A stretch of DNA of 14,469 nt from CAVAWX01 sp963592385. GTDB lineage: Bacteria > Actinomycetota > Coriobacteriia > Coriobacteriales > QAMH01. Under the pieces are notes generated by a model. The model did not search any database and was not told where the DNA came from. It saw only the letters and a list, made by a program, of their open reading frames with translations. The stretch spans positions 1-14,469 of the forward strand of contig CAVAWX010000048.1 of NCBI GenBank assembly GCA_963592385.1. The letters are read 5' to 3'. A program made the position numbers and the translations under genes. Below, one piece after another: positions 1 to 8,026 of this stretch. The first letter of the stretch is position 1, and the number at the start of each line of letters is the position of its first letter.

Positions 1-66
1 TTGCGTCCGTTTGGTGACGATTATTACAGCGAGGTGACGGCAGGTAATCTGCCAATGAACGACTAA
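1..66 (+). CDS. C-terminal end of an unidentified protein (partial)
   Basis: Frame 1 is open from the window edge to a TAA at 64-66 and would encode about 21 residues, ending GNLPMND. The start lies outside the window. The stretch is about 48% G+C by count, clearly lower than the roughly 70% of the adjacent pseudouridine synthase gene, and uses codons such as TTT, GAT, TAT and AAT that are rare in the neighbours. It would converge on rluD with only 16 bp between the two stop codons. I do not recognise the family. It could equally be a chance open frame in non-coding DNA, because 22 codons is too short to judge. Confidence 0.3.
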   Translation: MRPFGDDYYSEVTAGNLPMND

Positions 67-82
67 GATTTACCAGCGCGAT

Positions 83-1129
83 TCAACCAGCCGAGCCGCC
101 CAGCAGCTCCTCGCCCGCCTGCGTGCGCCCCTCGCTGCGCGGCGCTATCTCGTCGAGCGCGTAGGCCAGATCGAGCGGCAGCCGGTCTTGGAAGGCCAGC
201 GCCTCGCCGGTGATGGGATGCTCGAAAGCCAGGCGCCACGAGTGCAGGAACTGGCGGGTCAGGCCCAGCTCGGCACGCTCGGCCGCGTCGCGGTTGCGCG
301 CTTTAGCGTTCGCCGCCCGGCCGTAGAGCGGATCTCCCACCACGGGGTGCTTGATGTAGCCCATGTGCACGCGGATCTGGTGCGTGCGCCCGGTGAAGAG
401 GTGGCATTCGACCAGCGTGTAGCCGTCGTCGGCGCGCCCCGGCTCGAAGCGCTCCAGCACGGTGAAGGTGGTGATCGCGCCCTTGGAGCCGACGCCGTCC
501 GAGACCGTCATGCGCGTGCGGTCGGAAACGTGGCGGGCCAGCGGCGCGTCCACCTTCGCGGTGTCGGGCGCGATGCGGCCGTGCACGAGCGCGAGGTAGC
601 GGCGGTCGATGACGCGGCGGCGTATGCCGTCTTGGAGGCGGGCGGCGGCCATATCGGTCTTGCCCGCGAGCATCAGCCCGCTCGTGTCGCGGTCGAGGCG
701 GTGCACGATGCCGGGGCGGTCCTCGCCCTGCACGTGCCCCAGATGGTCGACGCCGCAATGCGCGACCAGCGCGTTTGCCAGCGTGTCGCCGTAGTGGCCG
801 CGCGCGGGGTGCACGACGAGGCCGGCCTGCTTGGACAGCACGATCAGGTACTCGTCTTCAAAGCGTATGTCGAGCTTGATGTGGTAGGCCGGCTCCAGCA
901 GATGCGGCGTGCCCGAACGCGGCGGCACCTCGATGGCCAGCTCGTCGCCGGCCACGACGATGCGCTTCTTGGCCGTGGCCTGGCCGTTCACCACGATGTG
1001 CCCCGACTCTATAAGGCGCACGGCGGCCGAGCGCGACGCGATGCCCTCGATGCCCAGCTCCGCCACGAGCGCATCGAGGCGCATGCCCTGCTCCTCGGCG
1101 TCCACCACATGCTTGTGGCGCTCGTTCAC
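83..1129 (-). CDS. rluD: RluA/RluD-family 23S rRNA pseudouridine synthase
   Basis: This cytoplasmic enzyme isomerises specific uridines in large-subunit rRNA to pseudouridine. The 348-residue protein has an N-terminal S4-type RNA-binding domain (about residues 16-70, with RLDALVAE and SGHIVVNG), then the catalytic domain. The RluA-family signature HRLDRDTSGL is at 143-152, and D146 is the expected catalytic aspartate. The downstream motif GRTHQIRVHM and the GDPLYG stretch are also family hallmarks. The start is GTG at 1129, which overlaps the lspA stop in a GTGA, so it is probably translationally coupled. This gene directly after lspA is a very common bacterial order (the rluD/ylyB position). 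Family membership is clear; the exact target uridines cannot be read from the sequence, so the symbol reflects the closest type. Confidence 0.93.
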   Translation of the reverse strand: MNERHKHVVDAEEQGMRLDALVAELGIEGIASRSAAVRLIESGHIVVNGQATAKKRIVVAGDELAIEVPPRSGTPHLLEPAYHIKLDIRFEDEYLIVLSKQAGLVVHPARGHYGDTLANALVAHCGVDHLGHVQGEDRPGIVHRLDRDTSGLMLAGKTDMAAARLQDGIRRRVIDRRYLALVHGRIAPDTAKVDAPLARHVSDRTRMTVSDGVGSKGAITTFTVLERFEPGRADDGYTLVECHLFTGRTHQIRVHMGYIKHPVVGDPLYGRAANAKARNRDAAERAELGLTRQFLHSWRLAFEHPITGEALAFQDRLPLDLAYALDEIAPRSEGRTQAGEELLGGSAG

Positions 1130-1803
1130 GAGTCGCCGCGCCTCTCGCCCGCGACGTCCGCTACCGCAGCGTCCGCTACCGCAGCGCCGTCCCTACCCGC
1201 GTCGGCGCCCTCGTCCGCGTCGGCGTCTGCGCCGCCCGCTTCACCCGCAGCCACGCCGGGCGCTTCATCCGCCGCACCGTGCTTCACGTCGGCGCCCGCA
1301 TCCGCGCCCGCGGCCGCGTCCGCCTCCTCGCTCTCGCGCGTGCTGAAGAAAAACGCCCACACCAGCAAGAGCACGACGCCTATCGTGATGCAGATGTCGG
1401 CGACGTTGAACACGGGAAAGTCCACGAAGGAAAACTCGATGAAGTCGACGACGTAGCCCAGCGTCACGCGGTCGATGAAGTTGCCGATGCCGCCACCCAC
1501 GAGCAGGCCAAACGACACGACGGGCAGCAACGAGCGGCACCGGCCCGCCCAGATCCAGGCGATGGCCGCCGCCACGATGACGATGGTGACGACGACGAAG
1601 AGCCAGGTGGCGTTCGCGCCGATGCCGAAGGCCGCGCCCGTGTTGTGGACGAGGGTGAAGTCGAGCAGGCCGGCGTCAATGCGCACGGCAGCGCCCTCCT
1701 CGGGCGTGAGCGCGGCGACCGCCCATATCTTGCCCAGCGCGTCGAACGCGACCACGGCGGCGGCGATCGCCGCGAGCAATATGAGCGCGCGCCTACGCGT
1801 CAA
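1126..1803 (-). CDS. lspA: Lipoprotein signal peptidase (signal peptidase II) with acidic Ala/Asp tail
   Basis: LspA is the membrane aspartyl protease that cleaves the signal peptide from prolipoproteins after lipidation of the lipobox cysteine. From a TTG start at 1803 it is 225 residues. Membrane helices lie at about 5-21, 66-86, 94-106 and 138-153. The family motifs are all present: VHNTGAAFG (52-60), GGGIGNFIDR (103-112) and FNVADICI (132-139). D111 and D136 are the two expected catalytic aspartates. The frame stays open upstream inside ileS, but that part is arginine-rich and unlike LspA. TTG at 1803 gives a normal N-terminus and an 11-bp overlap with the end of ileS. Residues from about 157 form a roughly 65-residue Ala/Asp/Gly/Glu-rich tail that most LspA proteins, at about 150-180 residues, lack. 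The gene also overlaps rluD by 4 bp. Confidence 0.92.
   Translation of the reverse strand: MTRRRALILLAAIAAAVVAFDALGKIWAVAALTPEEGAAVRIDAGLLDFTLVHNTGAAFGIGANATWLFVVVTIVIVAAAIAWIWAGRCRSLLPVVSFGLLVGGGIGNFIDRVTLGYVVDFIEFSFVDFPVFNVADICITIGVVLLLVWAFFFSTRESEEADAAAGADAGADVKHGAADEAPGVAAGEAGGADADADEGADAGRDGAAVADAAVADVAGERRGDS
1156..1185. repeat. Perfect 15-bp tandem duplication in the lspA tail
   Basis: The 15-bp unit GTCCGCTACCGCAGC occurs twice back to back (1156-1170 and 1171-1185). The length is a multiple of three, so the copies keep the lspA frame and encode repeated Val-Ala-Asp-Ala type residues in the C-terminal tail. The surrounding 1190-1260 is made of looser, related GC-rich motifs, which suggests growth of the tail by replication slippage. 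Confidence 0.85.
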
Positions 1804-4649
1804 GTGCCTGCACCACCTCGTGGCAGCGCGGGCACAGCCCGTCGTCGCCCAGCTCGCGGTAGTTCCAGCAGCGCGGGCACTTCTCGCCGGGCGCCGCAGC
1901 GACCTCTGCCGCCACGGCATCGCCTGCCGCCACGTCGGCCACCACCTCGACCTCGGCCACGATGAAGATCTCGGCCAGCAACGCGGCCCCGCGCGCCTCC
2001 AGCACGGCGGCCTTCTCGGGCGCGCACACGACCCGCGCCGCGACCTCCTGGCTTTTCGCCACGCCCTCGGCGCGCTTTTCCTCGACGGCGGCCATCACCG
2101 CGTCGCGCGCGGCCATCACCACCTCGTAGTCCTTCACGAGCGCATCGACGCGCGCAGCCGGCACGAGCGCCGCCAGCGCCTCGGCGTCCGGCCACGAGGC
2201 CAGGTGCACCGACGCCGGGAAGTCCTCGCCGCGCAGGCCCTCGGGGTACTTCTCCCACACCTCGTCGCAGGTGAACACCAGCACGGGCGCGAGCTGGCGC
2301 ACCATGGCCTCCAGCATGTGCGCGAGCACCGTCTGGGCGCTGCGCCTGGCCGCGCTGTCCGCCGCGTCCGAGTACAGCCGGTCTTTCACCGCCTCGAAGT
2401 ACACCGCCGATATCGACGAGATGAAGTCGTACCACATCCTGTACACCGCGTGGAAGCGGTACTCGTCGTAGGCGCGCGTCACGTCGGCCACGAGGCGCTG
2501 CAGCCGCGCGAGCGCCCACGCGTCGAACTCGAGCAGCCCGTCGGCGTCCACGAAGTCGTCCGCGCCGAAGTCGTCGAGGCTGCCCAGCAGGTAGCGGAAG
2601 GTGTTGCGCATGCGCCGGTAAGCCTCGGAGCTGCGCTTCAAGATCTCGTCGCTGACCGACACGTCATGGCTGTAGTCCACCGAGGCCACCCACAGGCGCA
2701 AGACGTCGGCGCCCAGGTCGCGGCACACCTCGTTGGGGTCGATCACGTTGCCGAGCGACTTCGACATCTTGCGGCCGTTCTCGTCCACGGTGAACCCGCA
2801 GCTCATGACCGCCTTGTACGGAGCGGCTCCGTACGCGCCCACGCTGGTGAGCAACGAGCTTTGGAACCAGCCGCGATGCTGGTCGGAGCCCTCGAGGTAG
2901 AGGTCGGCCGGGCGCCGCAGATAGGGCCGGGCCTCGCAGACGCTCGTGTGCGACACGCCGCTTTCCCACCACACGTCCAGCACGTCGCTGCCCTTGTCCA
3001 GGTGCCGCCCGCCGCATTTCGGGCACACGACGCTGTCGGGCAGGATGTCGGCCGCGTCCGTCGTGTACCACGCGTCGGCGCCCTTCTCGGCAAACAGCGC
3101 GATGACGGCGTCGAAACTCTCCTCGCAGGCCACGACCTCGCCGCAGTCCGCGCAGGTGAACACGGGTATGGGCACGCCCCAGAAGCGCTGGCGGCTGATG
3201 CACCAGTCGGGGCGGTCGGCCACCATGGCCCCGATGCGCCGCGACGCCCACTCGGGCACGAAGCGCACCTTGTGCTCGATGGCGTCCATGGCCGCGTCGC
3301 GCAGCCCCGTCGCGTCCATCGAGACGAACCACTGCGTCGTCGCGCGGAAGATGACGGGGCGCTTGCAGCGCCAGCAATGCGGGTAGCTGTGGCTGATGTC
3401 CTCGTGCAAAAGCAGTGCGCCGCGCCCGCGCAGCCACTCGATGATGCGCGGGTTGGCCTCGTTTACCTCCATGCCGGAAAACGGCCCGCCGCTGCCCAGT
3501 CCGTCGCCCTCGTAGAAGCACCCGGCGTCGTCTACGGGNNNNNNNNNNGTCTACGGGCATGACCACGTCGATGCCGAACTCGCGCCCGGCCAGGTAGTCG
3601 TCCGCGCCGTGCCCGGGCGCCGCGTGCACGATGCCCGTGCCGTCGTCGAGCGTGACGTAGTCGGCGTGGATGAAGCGGCCCGCCTCTCCGCTCTCGCCGA
3701 AAATCGGCTGCTTGTAGACGTTGCCCGACAGCTCCTCGCCCGTGCGCCGCCAGGTGGTGCCGAAGCCGTCTTTCACCAGCGCGTACTCCCAGCCGAACTT
3801 CTCGCAGCAGCGCTCGGCCAGCGCCTCGGCGAAGATCGTCGCGCGCCCCTCGTGCTCGACGGCCACGTACCCGGCCTCCGGCTTCAAGATCACGGCCTGG
3901 TTGGCCGGCAGGGTCCACGGCGTGGTCGTCCATATGGCCACGTCCGTCCTGCCCGCAAAGGCCTCCAGCCCGTCCGGCGTGCTCTCCAGCTCGAAGCGCA
4001 CGTAGATGGCGGGGCTGACCTCGTCGGAGTACTCCAGCTCGGCCTCGGCCAGCGCCGTGTGGCAGTGCGTGCACCAGTGGATGGGCTTGCTGCCGCGATA
4101 GATCGCGCCGGACAGATAGAGCTGCTTGAAGACCTCGATGTTGCCCGCCTCGTATTCCGGGGTGAAGGTGAGGTAGGGGTTGTCCCACTCGCCCGTCACG
4201 CCCAGGCGCTTGAAGCCGGCCCGCTGCCCGTCCAGCTGCTTTTCGGCGTACTCGCGGCAGATGCGGCGGAAGACGGCCGTGTCGATCTTGGCCATCTTCT
4301 CCGGCCCCAGCTCGTTTTCCACCTTGTTCTCGATGGGCAGACCGTGGCAGTCCCAGCCGGGCACGTAGGGCGCGAAATAGCCGCGCATGCCGCGGTACTT
4401 CACGATGATGTCCTTCAAGATCTTGTTCAGCGCGTGCCCGATGTGGATCGGCCCGTTGGCATACGGCGGCCCGTCGTGCAGGATGAAGGGCTCGGCGCCT
4501 TCGTTGCGCTCGAGCATCTTGCGGTACAGGTCGAGCTCCTCCCAGCGCTTCAGGCGCTCGGGCTCGTGCTGCGCCAGCCCCGCCTTCATCTTGAAGGAGG
4601 TGCGCGGCAGGTTCATCGTGTGTTTGTAGTTCGGCTTTTCCTCAGACAT
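1793..4649 (-). CDS. ileS: Isoleucyl-tRNA synthetase (interrupted by a scaffold gap)
   Basis: IleRS is a class I synthetase that charges tRNA-Ile and hydrolyses mischarged valine. The start is ATG at 4649, preceded by a purine-rich GAGAGAAG. The N-terminus has the HIGH signature (GPIHIGHALN, with HIGH at 69-72). The editing-domain motif GTGIVHAAPGHGADDY is at 337-352, the tryptophan/cysteine-rich PHCWRCKRP follows the gap, and KMSKS is at 621-625. A C-terminal zinc site uses C918, C921, C933 and C936. As deposited, ten Ns at 3539-3548 and a duplicated 9-mer shift the frame. Removing 19 bases gives 2838 bp, or 945 residues, close to the 938 of E. coli IleRS. The junction then reads MPVDDAGCFYEGDG, which suits the family. 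No T-box motif was seen upstream. The gene overlaps lspA by 11 bp. Confidence 0.97.
3539..3548. other. Scaffold gap (10 Ns) flanked by identical 9-mers
   Basis: Ten Ns separate two copies of GTCTACGGG (3530-3538 and 3549-3557). A placeholder gap joining two contigs whose ends actually overlap by 9 bp explains this exactly. Collapsing one copy plus the Ns restores the ileS reading frame and family-like residues across the join. Confidence 0.93.
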
Positions 4650-5041
4650 CTTCTCTCGCTTCGCAAAGTTCGCGTCTCTTCAAGCGCACGGCAGGTGAAA
4701 GGCGCATGCCTCTTGCCGGAAGGCGCCGCGCGGGCGCTCCCCCGACAAGGCCGCAGGCGCCGCCCCGCAAAAAAACGTGGCGCTACTGCATCCCCTTTTC
4801 CCAGATGCTTGGAAATGTGCTTCGTCAGCGTCTCGGAGAGGTTGGACAGCTCGGTCGTGGGCATGATGACGCGGGCCACGAGGTGCGCGGGCAGCTCGTC
4901 GCCGTTCTTGTTCACGCGGTCCACGTAGAGAAAGTCGATGCGGCTTTCCGCGCCGGTCGTCGAGACGATGGAGGCGTTGGCGTAGACGCCGCAGGCGGTG
5001 TCGGCGGAGGCCTCGATGCGGAAATGCGTTTCTTCTGCCAT
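4613..5041 (-). CDS. DUF3467-like small protein, with a doubtful C-terminal extension
   Basis: The start is ATG at 5041, preceded by GAAAGGA (5050-5056) about 8 bp upstream, a good ribosome binding site. Residues 1-82 look like a compact soluble domain. Features recalling DUF3467 are the YANASIV segment (20-26), the central IDFLYVDRV (35-43) and VARVIMPTTELSNLSETL (55-72). The function of that family is not established. From about residue 83 the frame becomes arginine-rich and low in complexity, and it runs on to residue 142, overlapping the start of ileS by 37 bp. This looks like out-of-frame reading. One extra base in the run GGGAAAAGGGG (about 4793-4803 on the + strand) would end the protein after about 86 residues at a TAG near 4785. 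So either a homopolymer error or a real lineage-specific tail is possible. The start and the first 82 residues are secure; the end is not. Confidence 0.72.
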   Translation of the reverse strand: MAEETHFRIEASADTACGVYANASIVSTTGAESRIDFLYVDRVNKNGDELPAHLVARVIMPTTELSNLSETLTKHISKHLGKGDAVAPRFFAGRRLRPCRGSARAAPSGKRHAPFTCRALEETRTLRSERRCLRKSRTTNTR

Positions 5042-5103
5042 GGTGAAAGTCCTTTCATGCGAGCCCCGCGCCTTTTCGCGCCCGGGGCATGACGTAGCAC
5101 AGG

Positions 5104-5132
5104 ATTCTAGCGCACAACGCGCAAATTGCCAC
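5104..5132 (-). promoter_or_regulatory. Candidate promoter of the DUF3467-like gene
   Basis: On the minus strand, TAGAAT (5104-5109) matches a -10 box at five of six positions. GTGGCA (5127-5132) matches TTGACA at four of six with a 17-bp spacer. It lies about 63 bp upstream of the start codon at 5041. The spacer holds GCAAATTGC (5121-5129), a small dyad. No transcription data support it, so it remains a motif-based call. Confidence 0.4.
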
Positions 5133-5209
5133 CCGTCCCCGCCGGCGCAACTTTGATGGGAATCGGCGCGCCTCGCCAAACATGTGCGCACGCCAGGCGC
5201 GTTGTGTGG
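5110..5209. repeat. Inverted repeat spanning the divergent DUF3467/yhgE intergenic region
   Basis: GCGCACAACGCGC (5110-5122) and GCGCGTTGTGTGG (5197-5209) form inverted arms matching at 11 of 13 positions, including ten in a row, with 87 bp between equivalent points. The left arm abuts the candidate -10 box of the minus-strand gene. The right arm sits just before the start of the first yhgE gene. The placement suggests paired operator sites for a shared regulator, but this is inference and the arms are GC-rich, so chance is possible. Confidence 0.45.
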
Positions 5210-5218
5210 TAGGCTTTC

Positions 5219-8023
5219 GTGTTCAATATGAGAAACGTGTTCCGCATACTCCGGCGCGACATCGTCCGCCTGCTCAAAGCCCCCGCCGCGCTCATCGTGG
5301 TCGTCGCGCTCATCATCATCCCCTCGCTCTACACCTGGGTGAACGTCTACGGCTTCTGGGACCCCTACGGCAACACGGGCAAGATGCGCGTCTGCTTCAC
5401 CAACGAGGACGCCGGCGCTTCCACCGAGCTGACGGGCTACATGAACATAGGCGACATGATCGACGAGCAGCTCCACGAGAACACGCAGCTGGGCTGGGCG
5501 TTTCTCTCGCGCGACGAGGCGCTCGAGGAAGTGCGAAGCGGCAAGGCCTACGCGGCGTTTGTCGTGGGCAGCGACTTCAGCGAAAACGTCATGTCGCTCA
5601 TGAGCACCGAGTTCAAGCAGCCCACCGTCGACTACTACGTGAACGAGAAGATGAGCGCAGTGTCGCCCAAGGTGACCGACTCCGGCTCGACCACGCTCGA
5701 CGAGACCATCAACTCCACCTTCGTCTCGACCGTCAGCGAGAAGGTGGCCGAGGCCCTGGGCCAGGCGATGGCCGAGACGGGCACGAAGGTAAACGAGTCC
5801 ACCGGCGACGCGCTCGGCAAGGTGGCCGAGGCCAGAAACATCGTCGCCAACTCGAAGGACTCGCTGGCGCAGCTCGACGGCGACGCGGAGACGCTGCAGG
5901 GCAAGCTCGCCGACGCGCGCACGAAACTCGACGAGGTGAAGCCGGCCTTCGAGGACGTGCAGACGAAGCTTGCGGCGGTGCAGGACAAGGCCGACGCCGC
6001 GGAAGACGCCCTGAGCGCGCTGCTGGAAAAGGCGCTGCCCGCCGCAGGGGAGGCCGCGGGGGCCGCCTCGGGCGCGGCGCTGGAGGCAAGCGCGGCCATC
6101 TCCGAGATGTCGACGAGCATCCAGGGCGCGAAGATCGACATGAGCGCGGCGGCGGAGCAGGAAAAACTCGTCATCGACCATTACAAGCTGCTGCTCGAGC
6201 AGATCAACACCCTGGTGGACAAGCTGCCCGCCGGCCAGGCGAAAGACGACCTCGCGCAAAAGGCCGCCGACCTGTCCGAGCGCATCGCGCAGGCGGAATC
6301 GTCCATGTCGCAGATAGAAGAGGTGGCCGGCCAGGTGTCGAGCGGCATCGAGAAGGCCAGCAGCCTGTCGTCGCAGATGAACACCGCGCTGCAAGACGCC
6401 GCCGGCACGACCACGCTATTCACCTCCACGCTCTACCAAACGCTCCTGCCCCAGATCGAGAAGGGCATCCGCGAGTCGTCCACGGCCGCCCAGTCGCTGG
6501 CCGACGCGGGCGCCACGCTGTCCGAGCTCGTGGACCAGACACGCAACTCCATCGACCAGGTGGACTCCGCCATGCAGGCGGCGCGTTCGAGCATCCAGGC
6601 CACCAACACCAGCCTCGACGTCTTCGACGGCGACCTCGCGAGCGTCCAAGGCGACCTGTCCGCCGTGGCCACGAGCGCCGTGATCGAGAAGCTGGCCGCC
6701 GGCGACTCCATCGACGCCGAGACCATCGGCGACTTCATCGGCTCGCCCACGACGGTGCAAACCGAAAGCCTCTACCCGCTGAACGCCTACGGTTCGGCGA
6801 TGGCGCCCCTGTTCATGAACCTGACCTTCTGGATCGGCGCCTTCATGCTGCTCGTGATCTTGCGCCAGGAGGTGGACGCGGAAGGCATCGCGAACCTGAC
6901 CATCAAGCAGCGCTACATCGCGCGCTGGCTGCTACTGTCGGTATTTGCCGTGCTCCAGGCGCTGCTGTGCGTGGTCGGCGTGCTGGCCCTGGGCGTGCAG
7001 ACGGTGAACGTGGTGGCCCTGTTCGCGATGAGCGCGCTGTGCTCGATCACCTACCTGAGCATCATGTTCATGCTCTCCACCACCTTGCAGCACATCGGCA
7101 AGGGCCTGTGCGTGCTGCTCGCCTTCCTGCAGATCCCGGGCGCCACCGGCCTCTACCCCATCGAGATGACCGTGCCGTTCTTCCAGGAGATCTACCGCTT
7201 CTTCCCCTTCACCTACGGCATCAACGGCCTGCGCGAGACCATATGCGGCTTCTACGGCAGCGAGTTCTTCATCTGCGCGGCGGCGCTCACAGGCTTTCTC
7301 GTCAGCTCCATGTTCGTGGGCATCTACCTGCGGCCTTTCCTCACCAACTTCAACAAGCTCTTCGCCAAGCAGATCCGCGAGGGCGGCATCTTCGCGGGCG
7401 AGGAGATCGAGATACCCACGCAGCGCTTCCGCCTGGCGCAGCTCGTCGGCTACATCTCCGGCAGGGAGGAGTACAAGGCCAACCTGGAGCGGCGTGCGGC
7501 GCGCTTCACGAAGCACTACACCAAGTTCAAACGCTACGCGCTCGGCCTCGGCATCGCGGTCTCGCTGGTGATCGCGGTCTTCTTCTCGCGCATGCCCGTC
7601 GCCTACAAGCCCTCGCTGCTCAGCGCGTGGCTGGGGGCGCTCATCCTCACGGCGCTCGTCGTCGTCTTCATCGAGCACACCTACGACTCGCTGGAGCGCC
7701 AGCTCTCCCTCGACGACTTGAGCGACGAGGAGCTGAAAGGGCTGGCCGCGTCGCGCGACGAGGTGGGCAAGACGACCTCCGAGCTGTTCAAGAAGCAGCG
7801 CGACGGCCAGGGCAAGGACTACGTGGAAAAGCTCGTGAAGAGCAAGGGCAAGCGCAAGGGCAAGAAGGGCGCACGCAAGAAGGGTGAAGCCGCGCACGGC
7901 GACGCGGACGCGAAGCATGAAAGCGGCGCCGCCAAAGACGCGCGCAAAAAAGACGCGCCCAAGAAGGGTGAAAAGGGCAAGGGCAAAAGCGGGAAGCGCG
8001 GCGACGAGGACGGGCAGTCGTAG
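5219..8023 (+). CDS. YhgE/Pip-family membrane protein with extended C-terminus (copy 1)
   Basis: This 934-residue integral membrane protein belongs to the YhgE/Pip family, which includes the Lactococcus phage infection protein Pip and the type VII secretion component EsaA. One membrane helix is at about 21-40. A family N-terminal domain follows (AYAAFVVGSDFSENVM near 110 and YYVNEKMSAVSPKVTD near 140). Residues about 180-500 are a long alanine-rich, mostly helical segment, probably coiled coil and extracytoplasmic. A C-terminal bundle lies at about 530-548, 568-593, 598-622, 627-645 and 683-705. Beyond the usual family end, a further 220 residues add two helices (774-790 and 800-820) and a lysine-rich tail from about 856. 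GTG at 5219 has an AGG 5 bp upstream; ATG at 5228 aligns better with the MRN start of the second copy and is a real alternative. Its substrate is unknown. Confidence 0.9.
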   Translation: MFNMRNVFRILRRDIVRLLKAPAALIVVVALIIIPSLYTWVNVYGFWDPYGNTGKMRVCFTNEDAGASTELTGYMNIGDMIDEQLHENTQLGWAFLSRDEALEEVRSGKAYAAFVVGSDFSENVMSLMSTEFKQPTVDYYVNEKMSAVSPKVTDSGSTTLDETINSTFVSTVSEKVAEALGQAMAETGTKVNESTGDALGKVAEARNIVANSKDSLAQLDGDAETLQGKLADARTKLDEVKPAFEDVQTKLAAVQDKADAAEDALSALLEKALPAAGEAAGAASGAALEASAAISEMSTSIQGAKIDMSAAAEQEKLVIDHYKLLLEQINTLVDKLPAGQAKDDLAQKAADLSERIAQAESSMSQIEEVAGQVSSGIEKASSLSSQMNTALQDAAGTTTLFTSTLYQTLLPQIEKGIRESSTAAQSLADAGATLSELVDQTRNSIDQVDSAMQAARSSIQATNTSLDVFDGDLASVQGDLSAVATSAVIEKLAAGDSIDAETIGDFIGSPTTVQTESLYPLNAYGSAMAPLFMNLTFWIGAFMLLVILRQEVDAEGIANLTIKQRYIARWLLLSVFAVLQALLCVVGVLALGVQTVNVVALFAMSALCSITYLSIMFMLSTTLQHIGKGLCVLLAFLQIPGATGLYPIEMTVPFFQEIYRFFPFTYGINGLRETICGFYGSEFFICAAALTGFLVSSMFVGIYLRPFLTNFNKLFAKQIREGGIFAGEEIEIPTQRFRLAQLVGYISGREEYKANLERRAARFTKHYTKFKRYALGLGIAVSLVIAVFFSRMPVAYKPSLLSAWLGALILTALVVVFIEHTYDSLERQLSLDDLSDEELKGLAASRDEVGKTTSELFKKQRDGQGKDYVEKLVKSKGKRKGKKGARKKGEAAHGDADAKHESGAAKDARKKDAPKKGEKGKGKSGKRGDEDGQS

Positions 8024-8026
8024 ACG

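Noticed and set aside
1475..3562. A 695-codon open frame on the + strand antisense to lspA and ileS
   Set aside because: It is rich in His, Arg, Val and Ala, has no recognisable domain, and mirrors real genes with strong motifs on the other strand. Long antisense frames are expected at this G+C.
4722..4775. GGCGCC arms (4722-4727 and 4756-4761) next to a run of seven A (4769-4775), considered as a terminator
   Set aside because: On the + strand the stem is followed by A rather than T. On the minus strand the T run comes before the stem. Neither orientation fits intrinsic termination.
4650..5218. A T-box riboswitch ahead of ileS
   Set aside because: Synthetase genes are often T-box controlled, so I looked for the TGGNACCGCG antiterminator core on the minus strand here and found none.
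5182..7887. A 901-codon open frame on the + strand overlapping the first yhgE gene
   Set aside because: The translation is almost all Arg, Gly, His, Ala and Pro and lacks any membrane helix or motif. The overlapping frame encodes a clear YhgE/Pip protein.
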